Assembly: GCA_021733985.1 (NCBI GenBank)
Contig: JAIPJT010000015.1
Coordinates: 1-53,988 of the forward strand
Length of the DNA stretch: 53,988 nucleotides
Source of the DNA: Victivallales bacterium
GTDB lineage: Bacteria > Verrucomicrobiota > Lentisphaeria > Victivallales > GWF2-38-69
Reading direction: 5' to 3'
Shown here: positions 9,075-17,229 of the stretch, in pieces
Numbering within the stretch: the first letter of the stretch is position 1
How the letters are laid out: each line of letters starts with the position of its first letter
Notes under the pieces: model-generated
The model's input: the letters and a program-made list of their open reading frames with translations, nothing else
Told to the model about the DNA's origin: nothing
Database searches by the model: none
Position numbers and translations under genes: made by a program

Positions 9075-10116
9075 TTTTTACAGGCAAATTACTTACAGGC
9101 TTATTTGTGATACCCGGTTTTACAGACGGTGATGGAGTTGTCGCATTCAGAGACTGAGTTTGAGATTCCACAATTGTATTTATAGCTTTTTCGGGAATCT
9201 TAATATTAATATCGAGTGTATTGCCTGATGGTGTAAGGTTAATATCTTCAGGATTAATTCCTGAATCAGGGTTCATGGCGAATATACCGAGGAACATCTG
9301 AATTGGAAGCATTGCCTTTTTTACGTCACTCGGCGTGGCACAGTTTAATAAACCTTTCAGGATAAGGGATTTATTCTTATAGTTGAAGGAAAGGATACCA
9401 TTTTTAATGTGTGGAACTTTAGACTTTTTATTGAAATCTTTATTAAAGCTGTCAGGAACAATAACCGCCATCCAAACCATATCTTTTTGGTATTTACTGC
9501 CCATAAGAGATACCATTTGTGTATCAGCAATAACAGAAACAGATTTTTCACCGTTGTTTTCGGCGCATTCTTTAATATAGTCTTTTGTGCCTACAGCTAT
9601 TGTATGACTGTCTATACCGGTGCAGTAAATAGGATGGTTATTAAAGTTCTGTTCTTCAGTATTAATGTATTCATATATGTTTTTGCCGTTTACCTCAGTT
9701 GTTGATATTTTAATACCGGGTTTACCGGCGGTTTTACTTTCAGTATATTGTTTTACATCCTTGACAAAATTTTTCAGGTCGCATTTATTTTCTGTCTGGA
9801 GTATTGCGATAAAAGAAGGGGATTTAACTTTGGTGTTTTTGATGATCATGCCGTAAGTTATATCGTTTATATTGTCTGCACTCATTCCTGAGGATTTTAA
9901 AAACTTATAAATCTGCTGCTGCTGAGATTCGCTGATGGCTTTATTTACACTTTGTATGGTTTTAATTTCTTTCAGGTTGATATTTCCAACAAGGTTGCAG
10001 GATTTTGGAATGTAATTAAATGCTTTTGGCATTGAAGCGGCGGTCAGGGTGAAAGCAGAACCGGTTAAAGCAGTAAAAACTGCAGAGATCAGTATTTTGT
10101 TAAAAATAGTTTTCAT
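9061..10116 (-). CDS. Secreted protein of unknown function
   Basis: A 351-residue protein that I do not recognise with certainty. It starts with a signal peptide (MKTIFNK, hydrophobic to about residue 27, ALTA-type small residues) and a mature part opening with IPKSCNLVGNINLKEI, which recalls DUF3352-like exported proteins. The middle is a repeated beta/alpha pattern and the C-terminus is a low-complexity Thr/Ser/Pro/Lys tail. There are no catalytic motifs or cysteine pattern. It overlaps rsmA by 14 bp. Likely periplasmic or surface located (inference). Confidence 0.6.
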   Translation of the reverse strand: MKTIFNKILISAVFTALTGSAFTLTAASMPKAFNYIPKSCNLVGNINLKEIKTIQSVNKAISESQQQQIYKFLKSSGMSADNINDITYGMIIKNTKVKSPSFIAILQTENKCDLKNFVKDVKQYTESKTAGKPGIKISTTEVNGKNIYEYINTEEQNFNNHPIYCTGIDSHTIAVGTKDYIKECAENNGEKSVSVIADTQMVSLMGSKYQKDMVWMAVIVPDSFNKDFNKKSKVPHIKNGILSFNYKNKSLILKGLLNCATPSDVKKAMLPIQMFLGIFAMNPDSGINPEDINLTPSGNTLDINIKIPEKAINTIVESQTQSLNATTPSPSVKPGITNKPVSNLPVKNEKK

Positions 10117-10154
10117 TATTATATGATACCTTTACTGTTACAATTTAGTTATGT

Positions 10155-10529
10155 TTAGAAAGAATTAGTCTGGAGAAGGACAAGCGTGCAGGCATTTACT
10201 GTTTTGATACCCGCCGTACGGCATTCATTTTCAAGTCCGGGGTTTTCCGCACCCGGATTGAAAATAATTCTAATAGGGTCTGTTTTTAAAATATCAGACT
10301 TTAAATTGTCTGAAATTTTTGCTCCGACATATAAACTTATCGTGTGAATATCTTCATTGATTTCCGTTAAAGATTTAAAGGTTTTATGGCCTGCCACCTC
10401 TTTCCCGGAGGGGTGCACAGGAAATACATTATAACCATTTTCGGACAGACGCTCTACAGCCATATAAGAATATCTGTCAGGTTTTGCCGAAGCTCCTAAA
10501 ACAATAATATTATTTTTATTTTCTGTCAT
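10155..10529 (-). CDS. CoA-binding domain protein (YccU-like)
   Basis: A 124-residue Rossmann-fold protein of the succinyl-CoA-ligase-like CoA-binding family. It has the nucleotide loop VLGASAKPDRYSY near the N-terminus, the VFPVHPSGKEVAG segment, and FNPGAENPGLENECR near the end. Small stand-alone members (YccU) have no assigned reaction. It sits 33 bp after thioredoxin on the same strand, so the two may be co-transcribed. Confidence 0.82.
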   Translation of the reverse strand: MTENKNNIIVLGASAKPDRYSYMAVERLSENGYNVFPVHPSGKEVAGHKTFKSLTEINEDIHTISLYVGAKISDNLKSDILKTDPIRIIFNPGAENPGLENECRTAGIKTVNACTLVLLQTNSF

Positions 10530-10562
10530 AATTATAAACTGACTTATAAAATGTTTAACCGC

Positions 10563-10880
10563 TTATAATGCAGAATTTATAGCGTTGGTTAAAGTTTTTT
10601 TATCCTGCATACCGATAAATTGTTCTACAGTCTGACCGTCCTTAATTAAAAATAAAGCCGGTATATTTCTAATGCCGAACTGCTGTGCTAATTGCGGGCA
10701 GTCGTCAACATTCACTTTAGCTATTTTAGCTTTATCTCCGATTTCAGCAGCCACCTGGTCAAGTACCGGGGTAAGCATTTTGCATGGTCCGCACCACGGA
10801 GCCCAGAAATCTACAAGAGTTACTCCGCTGGAAGTCTGAGATTCAAAATTTTCCTGATTTAATTCAATTGCATTTGACAT
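10563..10880 (-). CDS. trxA: Thioredoxin
   Basis: A 105-residue cytoplasmic thioredoxin with active site WCGPCK and the cis-proline loop NIPAL. It is the usual size and reduces protein disulfides with thioredoxin reductase (not in the window). An upstream in-frame GTG at 10889 is less likely, because AAGAGGTG forms a good ribosome site for the ATG at 10880. Confidence 0.96.
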   Translation of the reverse strand: MSNAIELNQENFESQTSSGVTLVDFWAPWCGPCKMLTPVLDQVAAEIGDKAKIAKVNVDDCPQLAQQFGIRNIPALFLIKDGQTVEQFIGMQDKKTLTNAINSAL

Positions 10881-11170
10881 AATTTTCACCTCTTTCTGTT
10901 AATTAATAGTATAATTAATATTAGTGTATTTTTGAAAATTTAAAGAATACGATTCAAAATAATACAATATGATTTAATTTCGAGTCATTTACCTGAATCA
11001 CGGATCCACGATTTAGCGAAAAGATAATAAATAATAACTTGCTGTTCCTTCTATGAGGCTGTAAATTTAATTTTGATTTAAGAAAATGTATAAAACTGCC
11101 GGCTGCATTTACTATTGTGCGGTCTGATCTCAATTCTATAAACAATGAACGGAAGTTGATTATCAGCAAT

Positions 11171-12337
11171 ATGTGTAAAGTTTTAAAAGAAAAATTTATA
11201 AATTTCTTCGGCAGTGTACCTTATATAACAGCGGCAGCTCCCGGGAGGCTTGAAATACTCGGAAATCATACAGATTATAATGAAGGGTATGTTCTCAGTG
11301 CTGCTACAGACCTGGAGACTCTGGTTGCGGTAATGCCGGTTGAGGGGAATGTCTGCAGGCTGCACAGTTTTGACAGTAATTCAACTGCAGAATTTGATTT
11401 GAATACACTGGAAAAACCGAAACCCGGATGCTGGAGCAGTTATATTAAGGGTGTAGTATATGAACTCAGTAAAATAGATAATACAAAGATTCACGCTTTT
11501 AATGCAGGTGTTATAAGCAGTATACCGCTCTCGGCAGGTATGAGCAGTTCAGCTGCATTGGAGATTTCAGCAGGTTATGCACTGGGAGAAATGTTCGGAA
11601 TAGATATAACTAAAGAAGCCTGGGCAAAACTGGGACAGCGCGTAGAAAATAATTATATGGGGTTGAACAGTGGACTACTGGATCAGTTCAGTTCGGTTTT
11701 CGGTGAAAAGAATAAATTGATATTCAGCGATTTCAGAGATGTTAAAGTAGTGAAAAAAATAAAAATCCCTGAGGATTATGTGTTTGTTGTTGCCAATACA
11801 ACGGTGAAACACAACCTGGTTGATTCTGATTACAATGACAGAAGGCAAAGCTGCGAGGCGGCCGTTGCCGGTATAAGTAAAAAATACTCTGAAGTACAAG
11901 CACTGAGGGATGTATCCACCAGTATGCTGAAAAACTGCAGAGAAATTTTAAACGTAATGGACTACCGAAAGGCTATGCATGTTGTAGGAGAAAATGAACG
12001 CGTTCTCAAAGGTATAGAATATCTTGAAAAAAATAAAATTAATGAGTTTGGACAGTTAATGTATGAATCGCATCAAAGTTCAATCGATAATTTTGAGAAC
12101 AGCTGTTCTGAACTCGACTATTATATTGAACTTTCAAAAACTGTTCCCGGCTGTATCGGTGCAAGGCTAAGCGGCGGCGGTTTCGGTGGAATTTCAATAC
12201 ATCTTGTAAAAAAAGCGCAGGCCGAACTGTATTCAAAACGTCTGCTCGCCGGATTTAAACTCTATACCGGAAAAGATAAAGCGACAGCACTGATATGTGA
12301 ACCCGGAAAAGGAGCGGAAAAAATTGCTGACGGTTGA
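11171..12337 (+). CDS. galK: Galactokinase
   Basis: A 388-residue GHMP kinase. It has the galactokinase signature GRLEILGNHTDYNEGY, the phosphate loop PLSAGMSSSAALE and the C-terminal GARLSGGGFGGISIHLV. It phosphorylates galactose (or a close sugar) at C1 in the Leloir pathway. No galT, galE or transporter is adjacent. The ATG at 11171 gives the normal N-terminus. An upstream GTG at 11117 would add 18 atypical residues. Confidence 0.9.
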   Translation: MCKVLKEKFINFFGSVPYITAAAPGRLEILGNHTDYNEGYVLSAATDLETLVAVMPVEGNVCRLHSFDSNSTAEFDLNTLEKPKPGCWSSYIKGVVYELSKIDNTKIHAFNAGVISSIPLSAGMSSSAALEISAGYALGEMFGIDITKEAWAKLGQRVENNYMGLNSGLLDQFSSVFGEKNKLIFSDFRDVKVVKKIKIPEDYVFVVANTTVKHNLVDSDYNDRRQSCEAAVAGISKKYSEVQALRDVSTSMLKNCREILNVMDYRKAMHVVGENERVLKGIEYLEKNKINEFGQLMYESHQSSIDNFENSCSELDYYIELSKTVPGCIGARLSGGGFGGISIHLVKKAQAELYSKRLLAGFKLYTGKDKATALICEPGKGAEKIADG

Positions 12338-12392
12338 CGAAGACATTCGGTGAGGGTGTTCAGTTTACGCCTGCAACTACTACGGGTTTAGT

Positions 12393-12506
12393 ATGGTGAG
12401 AGTGCAGCCGGTGCCTATTATCTTAATCCCGGATTTTAATGCAGTATTATCGAATTTTTCAGGAAACACAGAAGATGCCCGGAATAATGGCATTTTAGTT
12501 AACTGA
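12393..12506 (+). pseudogene. Possible gene remnant or short ORF
   Basis: The 203 bp between galK and the release-factor gene contain a 37-codon frame from ATG 12393 whose last part (IPDFNAVLSNFSGNTEDARN) looks protein-like. A different frame just upstream also reads as plausible protein (GEGVQFTPATTTGLVW, then stop). Both lack a ribosome site and resemble no family I know. This could be a decayed gene or chance. Confidence 0.2.
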
Positions 12507-12540
12507 AGAATTGTAAAACAGGAGACACCAAAAGGCAATT

Positions 12541-13032
12541 ATGAGTTATTTTGAAGGAAGAAATAAGTTACTGTCAGCTTCTGATGTGGATATTTTAAAA
12601 AATTGCAGAGTCGACTGGTATCAGTCCCGCGGTCCCGGGGGGCAGAAAAAGAACAGGAAGTTTTCAGCTGTCAGGGTACATCATATCCCCACAGGTGTAA
12701 CTGTTGAGGAAACCGGGGGGCGGAGCCAGAATCTGAATAAGCATAATGCAATAAAAAAACTCAAGCTTAAAATAGCTGTAAAAACAGAGGATGAAGAAAT
12801 AGATTTTTTCAGACCTGACTGCAGTGTAAAGAATGATAAGTTCCCTTTATGTGCAGCTAAAGTATTTGACCACTTAAAACGGAACGTTTTCTCAATCAGG
12901 GCTACTGCCGACAGCCTTGATATATCGACATCAAAGCTTATTAAGTTTTTGTGCCGGGATCTGTTTCTATGGAGAGAAATAAACGATTTAAGAGAAAGAA
13001 AAGGGATGAAAAGACTTAAGCTGATGAACTGA
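12541..13032 (+). CDS. Small GGQ-motif peptidyl-tRNA hydrolase / release-factor-like protein
   Basis: A 163-residue RF-1 domain protein with RGPGGQKKNR (GGQ at 33-35), followed by the family continuation VTVEETGGRSQNLNKHNAIKKL. It lacks the codon-recognition domains of RF1/RF2, so it resembles rescue factors such as ArfB or C12orf65, which free stalled ribosomes. Its C-terminus is a helical segment ending in a basic RKGMKRLKLMN tail. ArfB uses a basic tail to enter the mRNA channel, but this one is short. The exact role is uncertain. Confidence 0.8.
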   Translation: MSYFEGRNKLLSASDVDILKNCRVDWYQSRGPGGQKKNRKFSAVRVHHIPTGVTVEETGGRSQNLNKHNAIKKLKLKIAVKTEDEEIDFFRPDCSVKNDKFPLCAAKVFDHLKRNVFSIRATADSLDISTSKLIKFLCRDLFLWREINDLRERKGMKRLKLMN

Positions 13033-13174
13033 CATGAAAATTTGATTAATGTCTGATTTTTTAAGGCTTTTCTTAACACTTTAAACCCAAACTAAATACT
13101 GCATTCAACTATACACACTACGATTGATTTTTATTCATCCATCACATCATTAGATATGACTTGTGCTGTATAGC

Positions 13175-15274
13175 TCAGTCAATATCCTTTATTATTTTTT
13201 TAGAGAGTGAATTTATCTCCAGAACTGTATATTTGCTGCCGTCAGGAAGAATAACCTTATCATTTGTTTTTTTTCCAACAAGGGCCTTACCTAAACCTGT
13301 ATCGTATGAAACGTAATTTTTTGAAGGATCGCTGTCCCATGCGCCGAGGATATGGTAAGTTTCTTTTTCCCCTTTTTCGGATTCAAGGACTACTGAACAT
13401 CCTGCAACAATTCTATTGTTAACCTTAATATTGGAGAAATCAGTTGGTACAGTAGTCATTATTCCGTATTCGAGGTCTACTCTCCGTTCATTCAGATATT
13501 TTTGCCTCTCCTTTGCTGCCGCATATTCAGCATTCTCTCTTAAATCACCATGTTCTCTCGCGGTTGCGATGGCTTTTGTATTTTCCGGGACAAGAACATT
13601 AATGATTTCATCAAGTTCAGAAAGTCTGGCATTATATGATTTTTTTGAGGTGATATGTTGTTCGGTATTGTCCGTTTCTTCAATATCTTCAGTATTTTGA
13701 GATGATAAAAGGTCTTTTGCTTTGCCGGTGTTGAAAAGACTTTTCATAGTAGTGAACTGCCGGGAAAGTTTAACGATAATGCTTTGTTTTTCATTTTTTG
13801 AGAAAGTCGAAAGGTTGTTAAGCCTTTCCAGAAAATCTACAATATGCGATTCGCTGTTTTTGTCTTTAATCAATGACATCTGAAAGTTTGTATTTTCGAG
13901 AATAAGCTTTTTCAGTTCTTTTTTGGCGGTATTCCAGACAGCACCCTGTTTCTTTCTGCCTAAGGCGGCAAAAAGGTTAACTGTATTGATTTTCTCAGTT
14001 ACAGAATCCGGGAGAGTTGCTTTATTTTTCCAAATCCACAGTAATGCTTCCGGGCTGCTGATACGTTTTGAAGATTCTATAATGCCGGTAAATTTATTTT
14101 TTTCGACTTTGGAAATTATAGTAGGCCAGGCTCTCCATGGCAGTATTGTACAAAGTTCTATAAGATAGTCTTCGCCTTTTGCAGTTTTAGTAAATTCAGC
14201 CCAGGCGTTAAGGGTTTGTATTTTCATTTGAGTCCAGACTTTAATTCCGGGTATATCTGATGTGGTATTATTTTCAGGCCACAACATTTCAAGGACTCTT
14301 TTGTTTTCCGGAATAATTTTTCCAAGTTGGTCCTGTGTTAAAATTTTTCGCAGAAGACAGACTGTTTCAGCCCATAATAAATAATCACTGTAAGGGCTTT
14401 TCGGTTTAACTTGTTCAAGTACAATTTTTATTTTATCCAGTTCCGACTCTGTAATACTCTGTATTTCTTTATTTTGCATAAGGACCTGTTTAAGTTCCCT
14501 TATGCTTCTCACTGATTGGATTTTCGGAATGGAGTTTCCGGCTGCTGCAGAACCTTTTTTCCAATCTTGAAATTCTTTTGGAGTCATTTTTTTAGGGATA
14601 TAAATATAAAAAAGAGCATTTCTTATATCGTCGCTGCTTAATTGTGTAATACTGTTTTTTTCAAGAAGAGTGCGTGCATCATGAAAAGAAATTATATCTT
14701 TTTTGATTATAAGTCTGATAAGTTCTTCAGAATGGTTAAAAAGCAGCATCTGATTTAATGCAATTTTCAAATCAATTTCTGAACATTCTGTTTCCTGAAA
14801 GTTAGTTATTCTTATAGCTCCGGCAATCCAGTCAATTTTGCCGGTACGGCCCCAGGAATCAGAATTATCACTGAAATAAATTTTTGAGTCTTTCAATGAT
14901 ACAAGTTTTAAATAGTTTTTATAAATTTTGCATAAGGGGATATTGCTGTCTCTTACCCCCAGTGCTTTGATGGTGGTGGCTTTGTTGTATCCTTTCGGGA
15001 GTGATTTTTTTATGATTGAAGGTAAAGCGGAACGCAGCGCGGAAAATTCATTTTTGAAAAAACTTGTAACTTTCAGCAGAAACTCTGTTTTATTTTGTGA
15101 ATTATCCGGTTCAATTTGCCAGCTTTCAATTATAAATCCTAATGCATCGCAGATGTTCTGCGGAATTGGTGTAGGGACTGTGTCAAAAAGCTTAATTATT
15201 TCATCATATAATTCATTGTTTTCGGAACTGGCGGTTTCTAACAGTAATTCTTCAATTTTATTTACAGAACTCAT
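13175..15274 (-). CDS. greA: Transcription elongation factor GreA with long N-terminal extension
   Basis: A 699-residue protein. Only the last ~160 residues are GreA: a coiled-coil with the family signature TAREHGDLRENAEYAAAKE near 560-580, then the C-terminal domain (GLGKALVGKKTNDKV). GreA stimulates RNA polymerase to cleave backtracked RNA. The first ~540 residues are alpha-helical with no motif I recognise. Similar oversized GreA proteins are known in Chlamydiae and Spirochaetes. The GreA acidic tip (D, E) is retained. Confidence 0.88.
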   Translation of the reverse strand: MSSVNKIEELLLETASSENNELYDEIIKLFDTVPTPIPQNICDALGFIIESWQIEPDNSQNKTEFLLKVTSFFKNEFSALRSALPSIIKKSLPKGYNKATTIKALGVRDSNIPLCKIYKNYLKLVSLKDSKIYFSDNSDSWGRTGKIDWIAGAIRITNFQETECSEIDLKIALNQMLLFNHSEELIRLIIKKDIISFHDARTLLEKNSITQLSSDDIRNALFYIYIPKKMTPKEFQDWKKGSAAAGNSIPKIQSVRSIRELKQVLMQNKEIQSITESELDKIKIVLEQVKPKSPYSDYLLWAETVCLLRKILTQDQLGKIIPENKRVLEMLWPENNTTSDIPGIKVWTQMKIQTLNAWAEFTKTAKGEDYLIELCTILPWRAWPTIISKVEKNKFTGIIESSKRISSPEALLWIWKNKATLPDSVTEKINTVNLFAALGRKKQGAVWNTAKKELKKLILENTNFQMSLIKDKNSESHIVDFLERLNNLSTFSKNEKQSIIVKLSRQFTTMKSLFNTGKAKDLLSSQNTEDIEETDNTEQHITSKKSYNARLSELDEIINVLVPENTKAIATAREHGDLRENAEYAAAKERQKYLNERRVDLEYGIMTTVPTDFSNIKVNNRIVAGCSVVLESEKGEKETYHILGAWDSDPSKNYVSYDTGLGKALVGKKTNDKVILPDGSKYTVLEINSLSKKIIKDID

Positions 15275-15382
15275 ATTATCTCTTTCATGTTATATTTATT
15301 AATTTGATTTGCAGTTTAAGTAATCTAATACAAAAGTATATATTTTCTATTCAACAATTTTATAATAAGGTTATTTAGGTTT

Positions 15383-15973
15383 ATGAAAAGAGCTATATGT
15401 ATTTTTTGCGGTTCGAGTTTCGGAAATAGGAATGAATATGTAAATGCTGCTGAACAGCTTGCGGATGAATTCATAAAAAGAAACATTAAGTTAATCTACG
15501 GAGGTGCGAAAGTCGGTTTAATGGGAGTACTGGCCGACAGAATATTAAAACAGGGCGGTGAGGTGACAGGTATTATCCCCCGTTCTCTTCTGGATAAAGA
15601 AGTTGCGCATAAAAACCTGACCGAGCTGAAGATCGTTGAAGATATGCATCAGAGAAAGTATCTGATGCATGAAATGTCCGATGCATTCATTGCTATGCCG
15701 GGCGGCTTCGGTACATTGGATGAGATTTTTGAAGCTATAACCTGGGGGCAGCTGGAAATACATAAAAAACCCTGTGCATTTTATAATATCTGTAATTACT
15801 ATGAACAGCTTATTAAGTTTATAGACTATACTTCCGAAGAAGGCTTTGTCAGCAGGGAATATATTGAGATGATTATTAATGAAGATAACCCGCAGAAACT
15901 TCTCGACAGAATATACAGTTATAAACATCCTGTATACGACAAAGCTGAAGAGGCTAAAAAACAGTTAAGATGA
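15383..15973 (+). CDS. LOG family protein (Lonely-Guy type nucleotide phosphoribohydrolase)
   Basis: A 196-residue LOG-family (TIGR00730) protein with FCGSSFGNRNEY, the YGGAKVGLMG loop and the catalytic PGGFGTLDEIFE motif. Members hydrolyse cytokinin or AMP-like nucleotides to base and ribose phosphate. In bacteria the physiological substrate is usually unknown. It overlaps the next gene by 4 bases (ATGA), so it opens an apparent three-gene operon. Confidence 0.88.
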   Translation: MKRAICIFCGSSFGNRNEYVNAAEQLADEFIKRNIKLIYGGAKVGLMGVLADRILKQGGEVTGIIPRSLLDKEVAHKNLTELKIVEDMHQRKYLMHEMSDAFIAMPGGFGTLDEIFEAITWGQLEIHKKPCAFYNICNYYEQLIKFIDYTSEEGFVSREYIEMIINEDNPQKLLDRIYSYKHPVYDKAEEAKKQLR

Positions 15974-17229
15974 ACTTGAAAAATATCAAAAAAGATAAAT
16001 ATCTAAAAAAAAATGATGCTTATATACGGAAAGTATATCCGGCAATAAAAAACAATCGATTTATATATGCAATTGTTATACCTGTGTACAATGAACTTGA
16101 TTATTTTTTTAAGACGTTGGACAGCATACAGAGGAACGACAGAAAATTGCTGAAAAAAACCTTAATTATGCCGGTTATTAATAATCCTGAATGTATAGAC
16201 AGAAATTCAGTCGAATATATTAATAATCAAAGGCTGATAGTTTTGTTAAAAGAATATATACATAATTCGAAGCTTAATTTGTATTTTATAGACTGTTCAA
16301 GCACAAACCAGGGATTGAAGGCCAGGGGAGGTGTAGGAGCAGCAAGAAAAACAGGTATGGATACTGCTTTGAAGTTTCTGGTCTGGGAAAATACGCCTGT
16401 AATCTGCAGCCTTGATGCAGATACTTTAGTAAAAGAAGATTATTTGGCGGAAATAGATGATTTCTTTAAAAAAAACACAAAGATAAACTGTGCAACTGTT
16501 GCATTCAGGCATTTAAGAGACGGAACAGAAGAAGAGTGCAGGGCGATTAAAGCATATGAAATATTTTTGGACTATTATGTGGAAATGCTTAAAAAAGCAA
16601 ATTCTCCTTATGCATATCATGCTGTAGGTTCAACGATAGTTTTTAAAGCAGCTGCATATATAAAGTGCGGCGGAATGAAAATTAATACTGCCGGAGAAGA
16701 TTTTTACTTTCTTCAGGGAATGAGAAAGCTCGGGGAGATAGGACAAATAACAGGTACTGAAGTTTATCAGTCTTCAAGAGTATCCGACAGGGTTCCGTTC
16801 GGAACCGGCAAGGCTGTCGGAGACGCAGTAGACGGAAAGCAGACGTTGTTATATAATCCTGAAATTTTTATTTTGCTTAAAGACTTTCTTGAACAGGTAA
16901 AGAGCTGGATTACCGAAGATGATTTCAGAGATTATACAAAGCTCGAACAAAAAATCAGCACTGAAACTGCAGCTTTTTTAAGGGAATACGATTTCAAAAA
17001 TGTCTGGCTGAAAATAGTAAAAAACAGCTTCGGAATAAATTCAATAAATTCAAAAAACAATCCTGGAAATAAACTGTTACAGTGTTTTAATATATGGTTC
17101 GATGCGTTCAAAACTCTGAAGTTTGTGCATTTTATGGAAAATAATTACCCGGGAAAATTTTACAGAATTCATATTAATGATAAAGGATCTGCTGCAAGAT
17201 GGAATATTCAAAATATATTATCGGAATAG
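15970..17229 (+). CDS. Glycosyltransferase family 2-like protein
   Basis: A 419-residue soluble GT-A-fold protein. It starts with YAIVIPVYNELDYFFKTLDSI, carries a metal-binding-like SLDADT at about residue 156-161 and a later EDFYFLQGMRKLGEI acceptor segment. No membrane segments are evident, so it acts in the cytoplasm or at the membrane face. Sugar and acceptor are unknown. Its end overlaps the Hsp70-like gene by 31 bases, an unusually long coupling that implies co-expression. Confidence 0.78.
   Translation: MNLKNIKKDKYLKKNDAYIRKVYPAIKNNRFIYAIVIPVYNELDYFFKTLDSIQRNDRKLLKKTLIMPVINNPECIDRNSVEYINNQRLIVLLKEYIHNSKLNLYFIDCSSTNQGLKARGGVGAARKTGMDTALKFLVWENTPVICSLDADTLVKEDYLAEIDDFFKKNTKINCATVAFRHLRDGTEEECRAIKAYEIFLDYYVEMLKKANSPYAYHAVGSTIVFKAAAYIKCGGMKINTAGEDFYFLQGMRKLGEIGQITGTEVYQSSRVSDRVPFGTGKAVGDAVDGKQTLLYNPEIFILLKDFLEQVKSWITEDDFRDYTKLEQKISTETAAFLREYDFKNVWLKIVKNSFGINSINSKNNPGNKLLQCFNIWFDAFKTLKFVHFMENNYPGKFYRIHINDKGSAARWNIQNILSE

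Noticed and set aside
9383-9705. Long open frames opposite the secreted protein
   Set aside because: They have no homology or ribosome site and are shadows of the minus-strand gene.
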